A stretch of 64,000 nucleotides of DNA from Actinomycetota bacterium. Its GTDB lineage: Bacteria; Actinomycetota; Actinomycetes; Nanopelagicales; Nanopelagicaceae. The notes beneath the pieces are model-generated. The model made no database searches. It was given only the letters and a program-made list of their open reading frames with translations, and was not told where the DNA came from. The stretch is taken from assembly GCA_026392935.1 (NCBI GenBank), contig JAPLBE010000017.1:1-64000 (forward strand), read 5' to 3'. The translations under genes were made by a program, and so were the position numbers. Below, one piece after another: positions 54,705-64,000 of this stretch; positions within the stretch are counted from its first letter, which is position 1, and the number at the start of each line of letters is the position of its first letter.

Positions 54705-56276
54705 ATGAGCCCAGATCTGCACACTACTTCCGGAAAAATCGAAGACCTCCGCGAAAGAATTGATGAAGCTGTCCATGCTGGATCGGATCGAGCCCGTGAG
54801 AAGCAACATCCCAAAGGTAAGGGAACTGCTCGCGAACGTATTGAAATGCTTGTTGATGCAGATTCATTTACAGAAATTGATGAGTTTGCCCGTCATCGCG
54901 CTCAGAACTTTGGAATGGAAAAAAATCGCCCCTACGGAGATGGCGTAGTAATCGGAACTGCGACTGTAGATGGTCGTCCGATTGCTCTTTACTCCCAAGA
55001 TTTCACAGTTTTCGGTGGATCACTTGGTGAAGTTCATGCTGAAAAAATTGTAAAGATTGCGGAGTTCGCACTTAAGTCTGGAATTCCGTTGATCGGAATT
55101 AATGATTCAGGCGGGGCGCGTATTCAAGAAGGAGTTGCTTCACTTAACGGGTACGGAAAAATTTTCCGTCTCAATACTCGTTCATCAGGTGTGATCCCTC
55201 AAATCTCACTCATTCTTGGGCCATGTGCTGGTGGATCTGCATACTCTCCTGCTCTCACTGACTTCACTGTGATGGTGAAGGAAACTTCAAATATGTTCAT
55301 CACCGGCCCTGATGTGATTAAGACCGTCACTGGTGAAGATGTAGGAATGGAAGAACTTGGTGGGGCATTTACCCATAACACTAAATCTGGAAATGCTCAC
55401 TACATGGCAGACTCCGAAGCAGATGCCATTGATTATGTAAAGGCACTGCTCTCGTATTTGCCGTCAAATAACATGGATGGATCTCCAGTGCTGCCACCAA
55501 CTCAGACACTTGATAAAAACACAGTGGATCTTGCTCTTAATACATTGATTCCAGATAGCCCAAATCAGCCTTATGACATGAAGAGTTTGATTCAGGCAAT
55601 TGTCGATGAAGGTGAATTCCTGGAGGTTCATGCACTCTATGCACCAAATATCGTTGTTGGATTCGCGCGTATTGAAGGTCAATCTATTGGCGTGATTGCA
55701 AATCAGCCTTCACAGCTCGCTGGAACACTTGATATCAACTCATCCGAGAAAGCTGCGCGATTCTTGCGATTCTGCGATGCTTTTAATATACCTATTCTTA
55801 CTTTGGTTGATGTTCCAGGATTTATGCCTGGAACAGAGCAAGAGTGGAATGGAATTATCCGTCGAGGTGCAAAACTACTGTATGCCTACGCTGAAGCATC
55901 AGTGCCACTGGTTACATTGATTACACGTAAAGCATATGGTGGAGCCTTTATTGTTATGGGTTCAAAGTATTTGGGTAGCGATATCAACTTCGCATGGCCA
56001 TCTGCTGAAATTGCCGTAATGGGAGCACAAGGTGCCGTAAATATTCTCTATCGTAAAGATTTAGCAGAAGCGAAGGATCAGAATGCTAAGAGAGCAGAAC
56101 TGATTACTGAATACACAGAGAAATTCTCAAATCCTTATCTCGCTGCTGAACGTGGAACAATCGATAGCGTTATTGAGCCAGAGGATTCACGTCAGTACAT
56201 CACGAAGGCATTCCGTACCTTGAAAACTAAACGTGACACCTTGCCTGCTCGTAAGCATGGAAATATTCCACTCTAA
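54705..56276 (+). CDS. pccB: Acyl-CoA carboxylase beta (carboxyltransferase) subunit
   Basis: A 523-aa carboxyltransferase that moves carboxyl from biotin to propionyl-CoA or acetyl-CoA, as in actinobacterial AccD5/PccB complexes. [48 protein letters not shown] and [14 protein letters not shown] line the two CoA/biotin sites, and [16 protein letters not shown] is present. The order with accE, maf and accA3 is the standard actinobacterial cluster. Acyl specificity cannot be told by eye. The start ATG 54705 fits the TACCTT box; ATG 54699 is also in frame. Confidence 0.95.
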   Translation: MSPDLHTTSGKIEDLRERIDEAVHAGSDRAREKQHPKGKGTARERIEMLVDADSFTEIDEFARHRAQNFGMEKNRPYGDGVVIGTATVDGRPIALYSQDFTVFGGSLGEVHAEKIVKIAEFALKSGIPLIGINDSGGARIQEGVASLNGYGKIFRLNTRSSGVIPQISLILGPCAGGSAYSPALTDFTVMVKETSNMFITGPDVIKTVTGEDVGMEELGGAFTHNTKSGNAHYMADSEADAIDYVKALLSYLPSNNMDGSPVLPPTQTLDKNTVDLALNTLIPDSPNQPYDMKSLIQAIVDEGEFLEVHALYAPNIVVGFARIEGQSIGVIANQPSQLAGTLDINSSEKAARFLRFCDAFNIPILTLVDVPGFMPGTEQEWNGIIRRGAKLLYAYAEASVPLVTLITRKAYGGAFIVMGSKYLGSDINFAWPSAEIAVMGAQGAVNILYRKDLAEAKDQNAKRAELITEYTEKFSNPYLAAERGTIDSVIEPEDSRQYITKAFRTLKTKRDTLPARKHGNIPL

Positions 56277-56278
56277 CC

Positions 56279-56461
56279 ATGAAATTTACTGTCGTATCTG
56301 GGCATCCGACTCCAGAGGAACTTCTCGCGCTACAAGCGGTACTTGCTAATCACAAGTCTGTCGATCTAAAGCCAGTTATTAAGAGAAGTGTCTTTGCACT
56401 TCCGCAATTAAGGCAACCGCTGCCACACCAAACTACCTTCGGCGCTAGAAAGCACAAGTAA
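56279..56461 (+). CDS. accE: Acyl-CoA carboxylase epsilon subunit
   Basis: A 60-aa actinobacterial AccE/PccE-type subunit. FTVVSGHPTPEELLALQAVL is the typical opening helix; a basic tail follows (RQPLPHQTTFGARKHK). It stabilises or stimulates the alpha-beta carboxylase complex. It lies 2 bp after pccB, and its TAA overlaps the maf ATG (TAATG). Confidence 0.88.
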   Translation: MKFTVVSGHPTPEELLALQAVLANHKSVDLKPVIKRSVFALPQLRQPLPHQTTFGARKHK

Positions 56462-57063
56462 TGCCTAGAATCGTTCTTGCTTCACAATCAACTTCAAGGC
56501 GTAGGTTGCTTGAAGACGCCGGACTTAAGCCAACAGTAATCGTCAGTAATGTGGATGAAGAAACAGATTTCTTTAATGAAATGACTCCACAAGATATGGT
56601 CATTGCATTGGCGATCTCCAAAGCTCACACTGTTAGAGAGATGATTGATTACCCAGCAATCATTATCGGTTGTGATTCAACATTTGATGTAGATGGAGTT
56701 TCATTTGGAAAACCTGGTTCGCCAGAAATTGCTATTGACCGCGCAAAGAAGATTAGTGGGCGATCAGGCTTACTCCATACTGGCCACTGCATTATTGATA
56801 CCGAACGCGGGGTTGAAATTGCAGATCGAGTGACTACTAAAGTTACATTTACGGATATGACTGACGAAGAGATTCATGATTACGTTGCATCTGAAGAGCC
56901 ACTCCATGTTGCTGGTGGCTTCACCTTAGATGGCTTCGGCTCACCTTTTATTCCTGTGATTGAAGGCGATTACACCAATGTCGTTGGAATTTCGATGCCT
57001 TTTCTTCGTAGCGCCATGAAACAACTTGGATACTCTTGGCCCCAAGTGAAGGAGATGGCATGA
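56461..57063 (+). CDS. maf: Maf-family nucleotide pyrophosphatase
   Basis: A 200-aa house-cleaning nucleotide pyrophosphatase. [19 protein letters not shown] carries the S-x-R-R start, [11 protein letters not shown] holds the catalytic Asp (the usual GADTVV here reads GCDSTF), and GKPGSPEIA and GGFTLDGFG follow. Family members hydrolyse dTTP/UTP or modified nucleotides and affect septum formation when overproduced. It sits between the carboxylase subunits, its usual actinobacterial place. ATG 56461 overlaps accE. Confidence 0.9.
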   Translation: MPRIVLASQSTSRRRLLEDAGLKPTVIVSNVDEETDFFNEMTPQDMVIALAISKAHTVREMIDYPAIIIGCDSTFDVDGVSFGKPGSPEIAIDRAKKISGRSGLLHTGHCIIDTERGVEIADRVTTKVTFTDMTDEEIHDYVASEEPLHVAGGFTLDGFGSPFIPVIEGDYTNVVGISMPFLRSAMKQLGYSWPQVKEMA

Positions 57064-58778
57064 AGCGCGTACTGATTGCTAACCGAGGTGAAATTGCACT
57101 TCGCGTTATTCGTGCCTGTAAAGATCATGGCCTGGAAAGTGTCGCCATGTATGCAGAAGAAGATCGCGATGCTCTACACACAAAGAGCGCAGACTTTGCT
57201 TTTTCACTCAATGGAACATTGGCCAAAGACACATATCTGAATATTCCTAAAATTATTGCACTCGCTAAGGAATCAAAAGCAGATGCAGTGCACCCAGGAT
57301 ATGGATTCCTCTCTGAGAATGCTGACTTCGCTCAAGCTGTTATCGATGCAGGATTGATTTGGATCGGACCGCCTCCTGCAGCAATCAGCGCTCTTGGAGA
57401 TAAAGTTTCGGCTCGTCGCATTGCATCGGCAGCCGGTGCACCATTGGTCGCGGGCACTAAAGATCCAGTTACTGGTCATGAAGAAGTGTTGGCCTTTGCA
57501 AAGGAACACGGATTACCAGTTGCAATCAAAGCTGCATTCGGTGGCGGTGGACGTGGATTGAAAGTTGCGCACACAATGGAAGAAATTCCAGAGCTATATG
57601 CCTCGGCTGTGCGTGAGGCAATCGCAGGTTTTGGCAGAGGGGAATGCTTCGTAGAGCGTTACCTCGATAAACCTCGTCACGTAGAAACACAAGTATTAGT
57701 TGATAAACACGGTCATGCAGTTGTGGTTTCCACTCGTGACTGTTCTTTACAACGCAGACATCAAAAGCTCGTAGAAGAAGCCCCTGCGCCATTCCTCACT
57801 GATGCGCAGAACGAAGAGTTGTATCGGTCAAGTAAGGCAATCATGAAGGAAGCTGGCTATATCGGTGCGGGCACGTGCGAGTTTCTTGTAGGCGTTGATG
57901 GAACTATTTCATTCCTTGAAGTTAATACGCGTCTGCAGGTAGAGCATCCTGTATCTGAAGAGGTAACTGGGATCGATCTCGTACGCGAACAATTTAGAAT
58001 CGCGATGGGTGAGAGCCTTGGTTTTGATGATCCAGTTGTCCGCGGACATTCCATTGAATTCAGAATCAACGGTGAAGATCCTGGTCGCTCATTCTTGCCA
58101 GCTCCAGGGCGAATAACTTCTTGGAGCATTCCAACTGGGCCTGGCGTCCGAATTGATGCAGGATTCCGCAATGGAGATGTGATCGGTGGAAATTTCGATT
58201 CTTTACTTGCAAAACTGATTGTTACAGGCGCAACACGAAAGCAAGCAATTGAACGTGCTCGTCGTGCACTATCTGAATTCGAAATTGGAGGATTGGCAAC
58301 AGCCCTTCCATTCCACCGTGCAATTCTTGAAGATCCTGCATACACCGAGAATTTCAAGGTTTACACAAGTTACATTGAAAATGAGTTTAGGAATGAGATT
58401 CCTGCATTTGAAACTGTTGCAGCAGATATTCAAACAAAGGTTGCAGCAGAGAAACTTGTAGCTGAAGTGAACGGTAAGAGATTTGAAATTGTTGTTCATG
58501 CGCCGGAACCCGTTGTTAAGCGCCACCGCGCAAAACAAGTATCTAGCGGTGGTGCTTCTGGAACAGGACTCTCATCCCCCATGCAAGGCACAGTCGTAAA
58601 GATTGCCGTTGAAGAAGGTCAAAGCGTTGAGGCTGGTGATTTAGTAATTGTGCTCGAGGCCATGAAGATGGAACAGCCACTGAATGCACATAAAAGCGGT
58701 GTGATTAAAAACTTAAAGGCTGTCATAGGTGAAACAGTTGCCAGTGGAACTGTTCTCTGTGACATTATTGAGGCATGA
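57060..58778 (+). CDS. accA3: Acyl-CoA carboxylase alpha subunit: biotin carboxylase and carrier
   Basis: A 572-aa fusion of biotin carboxylase (about 1-445) and biotin carboxyl carrier (about 500-572). [19 protein letters not shown], the Gly-rich ATP loop [26 protein letters not shown], and [18 protein letters not shown] are typical. The biotin lysine is in [11 protein letters not shown] near residue 539. It serves pccB and probably other carboxyltransferases. ATG 57060 overlaps the maf stop (ATGA) and directly follows GGAG; the frame above is maf. Confidence 0.97.
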   Translation: MKRVLIANRGEIALRVIRACKDHGLESVAMYAEEDRDALHTKSADFAFSLNGTLAKDTYLNIPKIIALAKESKADAVHPGYGFLSENADFAQAVIDAGLIWIGPPPAAISALGDKVSARRIASAAGAPLVAGTKDPVTGHEEVLAFAKEHGLPVAIKAAFGGGGRGLKVAHTMEEIPELYASAVREAIAGFGRGECFVERYLDKPRHVETQVLVDKHGHAVVVSTRDCSLQRRHQKLVEEAPAPFLTDAQNEELYRSSKAIMKEAGYIGAGTCEFLVGVDGTISFLEVNTRLQVEHPVSEEVTGIDLVREQFRIAMGESLGFDDPVVRGHSIEFRINGEDPGRSFLPAPGRITSWSIPTGPGVRIDAGFRNGDVIGGNFDSLLAKLIVTGATRKQAIERARRALSEFEIGGLATALPFHRAILEDPAYTENFKVYTSYIENEFRNEIPAFETVAADIQTKVAAEKLVAEVNGKRFEIVVHAPEPVVKRHRAKQVSSGGASGTGLSSPMQGTVVKIAVEEGQSVEAGDLVIVLEAMKMEQPLNAHKSGVIKNLKAVIGETVASGTVLCDIIEA

Positions 58779-59605
58779 CTTCAACAGAGCTTCTTTACTC
58801 AGATCCACTTGCTGCTGCAACACAAGCTGCTAAAGAAATTGCCGATCGCACCGGGGTCGCATCTCATGATGTTGCACTCGTTATGGGATCAGGCTGGGTC
58901 AGTGCTGCAGATGCCCTTGGAGCACCCGCCTATGAGTGCAATGCCGATGAATTAACCGGTTTTCTTCCGCCAGCAGTTGAAGGTCACTCCGGAAAAGTTC
59001 GCTCATATGAACTCGTCGAAAATGGCAAGAAAATTCGTGCATTGGTATTTCTTGGGCGCACACATCTTTATGAAGGTAAAGGCATGGAGCCGGTGGTGCA
59101 CGGTGTAAGAACTGCAGTAAAAGCTGGATGTAAAGTTGTGATTCTTACAAATGCTTGCGGTGGAATTAATACAAAATATAAAGTTGGACAACCAGTGCTT
59201 ATTCGCGACCATATTTCACTCACTGCAGCATCACCACTATCGGGTGCAACTTTTATCGATCTCACAGATTTATATAGCAAGCGGATTAGAGCCATCGTAA
59301 AGCAAGAAGATTCCAGTCTTGAAGAAGGCGTGTACGTACATTGGCGCGGGCCAACATATGAAACTCCTGCGGAAATTTTGATGATGCGCACAATGGGTGC
59401 AGATTTAGTGGGTATGTCCACCGTTCCTGAAGCCATTGCTGCACATGCACTCGGCGCTGAAGTTCTTGGAATCTCACTAGTAACAAATGCAGCTGCAGGA
59501 GTTACTGGAGAAAAATTGAATCACGAAGAAGTTATTGCTGCTGGAAAAGCTGCTGCAGATCGCATGGGAGCACTTCTTAGTTCAACTATTCCTAAACTCA
59601 TTTAA
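58775..59605 (+). CDS. punA: Purine nucleoside phosphorylase (trimeric type)
   Basis: A 276-aa enzyme that splits (deoxy)inosine or (deoxy)guanosine with phosphate to base and (deoxy)ribose-1-[15 protein letters not shown] is the phosphate loop, [17 protein letters not shown] and [18 protein letters not shown] bind the sugar and base, and [14 protein letters not shown] with TNAAAG completes the site. It is the PNP/MTAP family type, not E. coli DeoD. ATG 58775 overlaps accA3 by 4 bp. It leads the salvage genes downstream. Confidence 0.95.
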   Translation: MTSTELLYSDPLAAATQAAKEIADRTGVASHDVALVMGSGWVSAADALGAPAYECNADELTGFLPPAVEGHSGKVRSYELVENGKKIRALVFLGRTHLYEGKGMEPVVHGVRTAVKAGCKVVILTNACGGINTKYKVGQPVLIRDHISLTAASPLSGATFIDLTDLYSKRIRAIVKQEDSSLEEGVYVHWRGPTYETPAEILMMRTMGADLVGMSTVPEAIAAHALGAEVLGISLVTNAAAGVTGEKLNHEEVIAAGKAAADRMGALLSSTIPKLI

Positions 59606-59611
59606 GAAAGA

Positions 59612-59617
59612 TAACCT
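59612..59617 (+). promoter_or_regulatory. -10 box of leaderless phosphomutase gene
   Basis: TAACCT, 6 nt, then ATG 59624, just after the PNP stop codon. Confidence 0.55.
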
Positions 59618-59623
59618 TCGTTA

Positions 59624-61240
59624 ATGGATAAGGCGCTGCAGGCTGAAGTTCTGTCATGGATTTCTGATGATCCAGATCCATCAACAGCAGCTACCCTGCA
59701 AGCGCTTTTAGATTCGGGCGATGAAGCCACGATTCAAAAATACTTCAGTGGCTTTCTACAATTTGGCACTGCAGGTTTGCGTGGACCAATTGGACCCGGG
59801 CCTTCATGTATGAACCGCGCCGTAGTCGGTCGCACCGCTGCTGGAATCGCTGCCTATATGAAAGCGCGCGGAATGAGCAAAGTTGTAGTGGGTCGTGATG
59901 CTCGTTATGGCTCTGAAGACTTTACACGTGAGACCGCAGAGATAATGAGCGGGGCCGGAATGCAAGTCTTCGTACTACCAAGGCCGCTTCCAACACCTGT
60001 ATTGGCATTTGCAACCGAATTTCTCAGATGTGATGTCGGAATCATGATTACTGCAAGCCATAATCCCCCGCAAGATAATGGTTACAAAGTTTATATAGGC
60101 CCAGTTGCCGATGGAATCAATTACGCCTCTTCGCAGATTGTTAATCCGACAGATGGCTATATCGCGAAAGAGATTGACGCCGTTACATCGCTTTCATCCC
60201 AAAAACGAGGCACCTCTTGGACTGTGCTTGGTGAAGATCTCATTACTGAATATGTGCGTCGAACAGCAACGTTGGCGCCACGTCCTGGTGATTTAAAAAT
60301 CGTGTATACCGCTATGCACGGCGTTGGAACTGAAACGATTCAGAGAGTTTTTAACCATGCAGGTTTTGCAACACTCATTCTCGTTGATGAGCAGTGCTCT
60401 CCAGATCCTGATTTCCCCACGGTTGCATTCCCCAATCCTGAAGAACCTGGCGCAATTGATTTAGCACTTAAGAAAGCTCGTGATTTTGGTGCAGATCTTG
60501 TAATTGCAAATGACCCAGATGCAGATAGATGTGCAGCGGCAATTAATGACCCAAATACTGGCTGGCGCATGCTGCGCGGAGATGAACTCGGAATCATTCT
60601 TGGTGAATGGATTGCACGCACCAAACCTGCTGGAACCTTTGGAAATTCAATAGTTTCTTCATCGGCACTTCGCAAAATTAGTGCGCATTACGATATCGAT
60701 TTTAGAGAAGTCCTCACTGGATTTAAATGGCTAGCCAAAATAGAGAACTTAGCATTCGGATATGAAGAGGCCATCGGGTACTCGGTAGATTCTGGGACAG
60801 TAAATGACAAAGATGGAATCTCCGCAGCGCTATTCCTTGTCCAAGTGGCAACTGATCTCAAACACCAAGGCCTCACTATCAGCGACTTGCTTAATGAAGT
60901 ATGGCAACGTCACGGATTTCATGGAACTGAACAAATTTCAATCCGTGTTTCAGATTTTTCTTCAATTACTCATCTGCTTGCCAAGCTGCGCATTAATCCC
61001 CCACGTGAAATTGCGGGACGAAAAGTGGATGCAATCGATGATCTAGCAGCGCCGAAAGATGGATTGCCATCAACTGATGGTTTACGACTCTGGCTTTCAG
61101 GTGGAATTCGCATAATTATCCGCCCATCAGGCACGGAGGCGAAGCTCAAGTGCTACATCGAAGTCGTTACGAGAACGTCAGAGGAATCACAGAAATTGCT
61201 CGACGAGATTCGTCAGCCTCTGAAAGAATTACTTTCATGA
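59624..61240 (+). CDS. Phosphohexomutase/phosphopentomutase family enzyme
   Basis: A 538-aa alpha-D-phosphohexomutase, longer than ManB at 20963. FGTAGLRGPIGPGPSCMN, the phosphoserine loop MITASHNPPQDNGYKVY, the metal loop IANDPDADRCA, the sugar loop FGYEEAIGYSV and the late RPSGTEAKLKCY are all intact. It resembles Rv3308 (PmmB) and yeast PGM2/PRM15-like enzymes, some of which isomerise (deoxy)ribose-1-P to 5-P. With PNP before and DeoC after it, phosphopentomutase activity is likely. It has its own -10 box. Confidence 0.9.
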   Translation: MDKALQAEVLSWISDDPDPSTAATLQALLDSGDEATIQKYFSGFLQFGTAGLRGPIGPGPSCMNRAVVGRTAAGIAAYMKARGMSKVVVGRDARYGSEDFTRETAEIMSGAGMQVFVLPRPLPTPVLAFATEFLRCDVGIMITASHNPPQDNGYKVYIGPVADGINYASSQIVNPTDGYIAKEIDAVTSLSSQKRGTSWTVLGEDLITEYVRRTATLAPRPGDLKIVYTAMHGVGTETIQRVFNHAGFATLILVDEQCSPDPDFPTVAFPNPEEPGAIDLALKKARDFGADLVIANDPDADRCAAAINDPNTGWRMLRGDELGIILGEWIARTKPAGTFGNSIVSSSALRKISAHYDIDFREVLTGFKWLAKIENLAFGYEEAIGYSVDSGTVNDKDGISAALFLVQVATDLKHQGLTISDLLNEVWQRHGFHGTEQISIRVSDFSSITHLLAKLRINPPREIAGRKVDAIDDLAAPKDGLPSTDGLRLWLSGGIRIIIRPSGTEAKLKCYIEVVTRTSEESQKLLDEIRQPLKELLS

Positions 61241-62184
61241 GTTTCTATGGCCTAGTCGATGGATCAGAGAAATCTCTTATTCATTTCCTTGATCAGCTCT
61301 CTGGAGTTGACCAAGTAGGGGCCGAAGCTCGCGCAGCAATGCTTGCAACGAGAAGTATAAAAACTTCGAGCAAGAAGTGGGCAATTGAGACCGCAATCTC
61401 CATGGTAGATCTCACAACGTTAGAGGGCGCCGATACACCTGGCAAAGTGCGTGCATTATGTTCAAAGGCAGTCAGGCCCGATCCAACGGATCCAACTGTT
61501 CCAAGTGTCGGTGCGATCTGTGTCTATAACGATATGGTCGAAATTGCTCGCACTCATCTTGATGCAATTGGTGGAAAACATGTCCCGGTAGCAGCGGTAT
61601 CTACAGCATTCCCATCGGGGCGTGCATCTATGGAAGTCAAGATTCAAGATACGCAAGATGCAATCAATGCAGGAGCTGCTGAAATTGATATGGTCATCGA
61701 TCGCGGTGCATTCCTTGCGGGAAAATATGGGTTAGTTTTTGATGAGATTGTAAAGATTCGAGAAGTCTGTGGGGATAAAGCTCATCTCAAAGTGATCTTT
61801 GAAACGGGAGAGCTTGTTACCTACGACAATGTTCGCAAAGCTTCTTATCTTGCAATGCTTGCTGGAGCTGATTTCATCAAAACCTCTACCGGTAAAGTTG
61901 CGCCGGCTGCTACTCCTCCAGTCGTTCTCGTAATGCTTGAAGCAGTACGTGATTTCTACTCGATGACGAAACGTAGAATTGGAGTCAAGCCTGCTGGTGG
62001 CATCAGAACAACAAAAGATGCAATCAAGCAACTTGTTCTGGTCAATGAAACTGCCGGGCCAGAATGGTTAACTCCCAATCTCTTCCGCATTGGCGCCAGC
62101 GCACTGCTCAATGATTTACTGATGCAACGCATGAAAATGTCCGATGGCTACTACGCTAGCCCCAACTACGTCACGATTGATTAG
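61237..62184 (+). CDS. deoC: Deoxyribose-phosphate aldolase
   Basis: A 315-aa class I aldolase splitting deoxyribose-5-P into acetaldehyde and glyceraldehyde-3-P. AVSTAFPSGRASMEVKIQ, INAGAAEIDMVIDRG, LKVIFETGEL, FIKTSTGKVAPAAT with the Schiff-base lysine and GVKPAGGIRT with the second lysine are present. It is of the longer Actinobacteria/animal type. ATG 61237 overlaps the phosphomutase stop (ATGA); the frame above is that gene. Confidence 0.94.
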   Translation: MSFYGLVDGSEKSLIHFLDQLSGVDQVGAEARAAMLATRSIKTSSKKWAIETAISMVDLTTLEGADTPGKVRALCSKAVRPDPTDPTVPSVGAICVYNDMVEIARTHLDAIGGKHVPVAAVSTAFPSGRASMEVKIQDTQDAINAGAAEIDMVIDRGAFLAGKYGLVFDEIVKIREVCGDKAHLKVIFETGELVTYDNVRKASYLAMLAGADFIKTSTGKVAPAATPPVVLVMLEAVRDFYSMTKRRIGVKPAGGIRTTKDAIKQLVLVNETAGPEWLTPNLFRIGASALLNDLLMQRMKMSDGYYASPNYVTID

Positions 62185-62196
62185 AAGAGGCCATCA

Positions 62197-63645
62197 ATGA
62201 CTTTTGAATACGCACCGGCGCCTGAATCTCGATCTATCGTCTCTATCAAGCCTAAGTATGGCCACTTCATCAATGGATCTTTTGTCGCTGGAAAGAAGCA
62301 CTTTCCCACAATCAATCCTGCTACTGAAGAGATCCTGAGCCACATATCTTTAGGTGGAGCTTCAGATGTTGATAAAGCCGTAATGGCTGCGCAGAAAGCG
62401 TATACAAAGACGTGGTCAAAATTAACTGGCAAAGAGCGAGGAAAGTATCTCTATCGCATTGCGCGCATTCTTCAAGAGCGCGCACGTGAATTCGCAGTTC
62501 TAGAGACCCTTGATAATGGAAAACCAATCCGCGAAACCCGGGATATCGATATTCCACTCGTTGCGGCACACTTTTTTTATCATGCAGGGTGGGCTGACAA
62601 ATTAGATTATGCAGGTCTTGGCCACTCTCCTGCGCCCTACGGAGTTGCCGGACAAATCATTCCTTGGAATTTCCCACTTCTAATGCTCGCATGGAAAGTT
62701 GCACCAGCGCTTGCAACAGGAAATACCGTAGTACTTAAGCCAGCCGAAACAACATCGCTCACGGCACTTCTCTTTGCTGAAGTATGTCAGCAAGCTGAAC
62801 TTCCTGATGGTGTAGTAAACATCGTTACAGGAGATGGTTCTACAGGGGCAGCAATTGTGAACCATCCAGGAATTCACAAAATTGCTTTTACTGGTTCGAC
62901 AGATGTGGGCAAGAAGATTGCTCGTGCTATTGCTTCAACTGATAAGAAGGCAACTCTTGAACTTGGTGGCAAAGGTGCAAATATTGTCTTTGACGATGCA
63001 CCTGTCGATGAAACTGTAGAAGGTATTGTTAACGGAATATTCTTCAATCAAGGCCATGTCTGCTGCGCCGGATCCCGTCTGATTGTGCAGGAGAGCATCG
63101 CCGAAGAGATTATTGAAAAACTCAAAGTAAGAATGGCAAAGATTCGAGTGGGCGATCCGCTCGATAAAAACACAGATCTTGGTGCGATAAATTCTAAAGA
63201 GCAGCTAAACAAAATTAATGAACTCTCTGCTGTTGGAGATGCTGAAGGAGCAGAACGCTGGAGTCCGCAGTGCACTCTTTCGAATAAGGGCTACTGGTTT
63301 GCTCCCACAATCTTTACTGGGGTAACTCAAGCCCATCGCATTGCACAGGAAGAGATTTTCGGTCCAGTCCTTTCAGTGTTGACCTTTAGAACTCCGCAAG
63401 AGGCTATAGATAAGGCGAATAACTCTCCCTTTGGTCTCTCTGCAGGAATCTGGAGCGAGAAAGGCTCCCGTATTTTCTGGGCAAGCCAACACCTTAAAGC
63501 TGGTGTTATCTGGGCAAATACATTTAATAAATTTGATCCGGCATCGCCATTTGGTGGTTATAAGGAATCTGGCTGGGGCCGCGAAGGTGGCAAACATGGC
63601 TTAGCTGCGTATTTGAAAAATGGTAAAGAAACCGGGGCGAAATAA
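62197..63645 (+). CDS. Aldehyde dehydrogenase, first of a tandem pair
   Basis: A 482-aa NAD(P)-dependent aldehyde dehydrogenase. GQIIPWNFPLLMLAWKVAPAL, LKPAETTS, FTGSTDVGKKIA, the general-base Glu in LELGGKGANI and the nucleophile Cys in NQGHVCCAGSRL are intact, with EIFGPVLSVLTF near the end. After DeoC, its aldehyde is likely acetaldehyde. AGAGG lies about 7 nt before ATG 62197, 12 bp behind deoC. Confidence 0.93.
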   Translation: MTFEYAPAPESRSIVSIKPKYGHFINGSFVAGKKHFPTINPATEEILSHISLGGASDVDKAVMAAQKAYTKTWSKLTGKERGKYLYRIARILQERAREFAVLETLDNGKPIRETRDIDIPLVAAHFFYHAGWADKLDYAGLGHSPAPYGVAGQIIPWNFPLLMLAWKVAPALATGNTVVLKPAETTSLTALLFAEVCQQAELPDGVVNIVTGDGSTGAAIVNHPGIHKIAFTGSTDVGKKIARAIASTDKKATLELGGKGANIVFDDAPVDETVEGIVNGIFFNQGHVCCAGSRLIVQESIAEEIIEKLKVRMAKIRVGDPLDKNTDLGAINSKEQLNKINELSAVGDAEGAERWSPQCTLSNKGYWFAPTIFTGVTQAHRIAQEEIFGPVLSVLTFRTPQEAIDKANNSPFGLSAGIWSEKGSRIFWASQHLKAGVIWANTFNKFDPASPFGGYKESGWGREGGKHGLAAYLKNGKETGAK

Positions 63646-64000
63646 ATGGCTACTAAGAAAGAGTCTCGCGTAGAAGTGAAAAAGACTTACAAACTCTTCA
63701 TCAATGGCGCGTTTCCACGAAGTGAATCTGGTCGCGTCTTTGAAGTGACTGCAAAGAATGGCGAGTTCATTGCTAACCCAGCACTTGCATCCCATAAAGA
63801 TTTGCGTGATGCCGTCACTGCAGCACGCGCAGCACAATCTGGATGGTCAAAGGCAACTGCGTATAACCGCGGTCAAATTCTTTACCGAATTGCTGAAATG
63901 CTTGAAGGTAGAGCGAATCAATTTGAATCCGAGATTGCCCTTAGTTCTCAGATCAATTCTGCAAAAGCGAAGTCGCTGGTTGCGCAAGCTATCGATCGAT
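63646..64000 (+). CDS. Aldehyde dehydrogenase, second of the pair (partial, cut at window end)
   Basis: ATG 63646 directly abuts the stop of the first aldehyde dehydrogenase. About 118 residues are visible. YKLFINGAFPRSESGRVFEV and AARAAQSGWSKATAYNRGQIL are the N-terminal part of the family, with a Lys-rich start (MATKKESRVEVKK). The catalytic part lies outside the window. It is probably a paralogue and may form a hetero-oligomer with the first enzyme; this is inference from the tandem order kept in other Actinobacteria. Confidence 0.88.
   Translation, partial: MATKKESRVEVKKTYKLFINGAFPRSESGRVFEVTAKNGEFIANPALASHKDLRDAVTAARAAQSGWSKATAYNRGQILYRIAEMLEGRANQFESEIALSSQINSAKAKSLVAQAIDR

Overview
The window looks like a piece of chromosome from a small-genome, low-GC actinobacterium. 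The best fit is a freshwater planktonic member of Nanopelagicales (acI lineage, 'Ca. Planktophila/Nanopelagicus' type). This is inferred from gene content and composition, not from a database search. Actinobacterial markers present are two WhiB proteins, MtrA/MtrB, a PdtaS-type kinase, MshB (mycothiol), the acyl-CoA carboxylase epsilon subunit, actinobacterial DapD, DUF3499, DUF3107, DUF3117 and the DUF5719 neighbourhood. A/T-rich codon use, 4-bp and 8-bp gene overlaps, and no gap as long as 300 bp point to a streamlined genome. I see no insertion sequence, prophage, CRISPR array or rRNA.

Layout. 1-9.1 kb: argG (cut by the window edge), a methyltransferase, a two-component system with a divergent secreted protein, a short ribosome hibernation factor, two PLP sulfur-amino-acid enzymes, a DNA glycosylase and MsrA. 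9.1-20.9 kb: tRNA-Arg(CCG), whiB1, pdtaS, an orphan SAF/CpaE-like pair, secA, comF, mtrB-mtrA and ahcY. 20.9-28.6 kb: a cell-envelope sugar block (manB, DUF3499, DUF5719, a 1016-aa membrane glycosyltransferase, whiB2, a sugar-1-phosphate nucleotidylyltransferase). 28.6-38.6 kb: dapC, ferredoxin, an unusual CysRS with an N-terminal SH3-like domain, mshB, moeZ, a TetR regulator, DUF3107, an RNA helicase, MarC, a PHP phosphatase and a DMT transporter. 38.6-47.6 kb: MgtE-N/CBS, DUF1003, mrp, tatB, htrA, an O-methyltransferase, pepA, DUF3117, a stand-alone sigma region 4 protein, SRPBCC, LOG and dapD. 47.6-54.7 kb: SpoIID-like protein, GT2, LCP, ugd, purE, purK, birA. 54.7-64 kb: an acyl-CoA carboxylase operon (pccB, accE, maf, accA3) running into purine nucleoside phosphorylase, a sugar phosphomutase, deoC and two aldehyde dehydrogenases.

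How it works together. Envelope building (DapC, DapD, ManB, nucleotidylyltransferases, LCP, GT2s, SpoIID), envelope sensing (MtrAB, HtrA, TatB) and biotin-dependent carboxylation (BirA beside its targets) form neighbouring sets. The 3' end is a plausible deoxynucleoside salvage route: PNP, phosphomutase, DeoC, then aldehyde oxidation.

Most notable observations. (1) More than twenty genes have a TANNNT box exactly 6-7 nt before their start codon, the signature of leaderless mRNAs; this rule also settles several starts. (2) birA and pccB are divergent and only 18 bp apart, and one 7-mer, TACCTTA, reads as a -10 box on both strands. (3) pepA has its whole N-terminal domain in frame but no ATG/GTG/TTG to start it; ATT is the best candidate. 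(4) The CysRS-like gene starts, by its -10 box, at an SH3-like domain fused ahead of the synthetase. (5) A 63-aa sigma region 4 protein sits behind a tandem 18-bp repeat that duplicates its own -10 box, in a locus that lacks the sigE-rseA pair found there in relatives.
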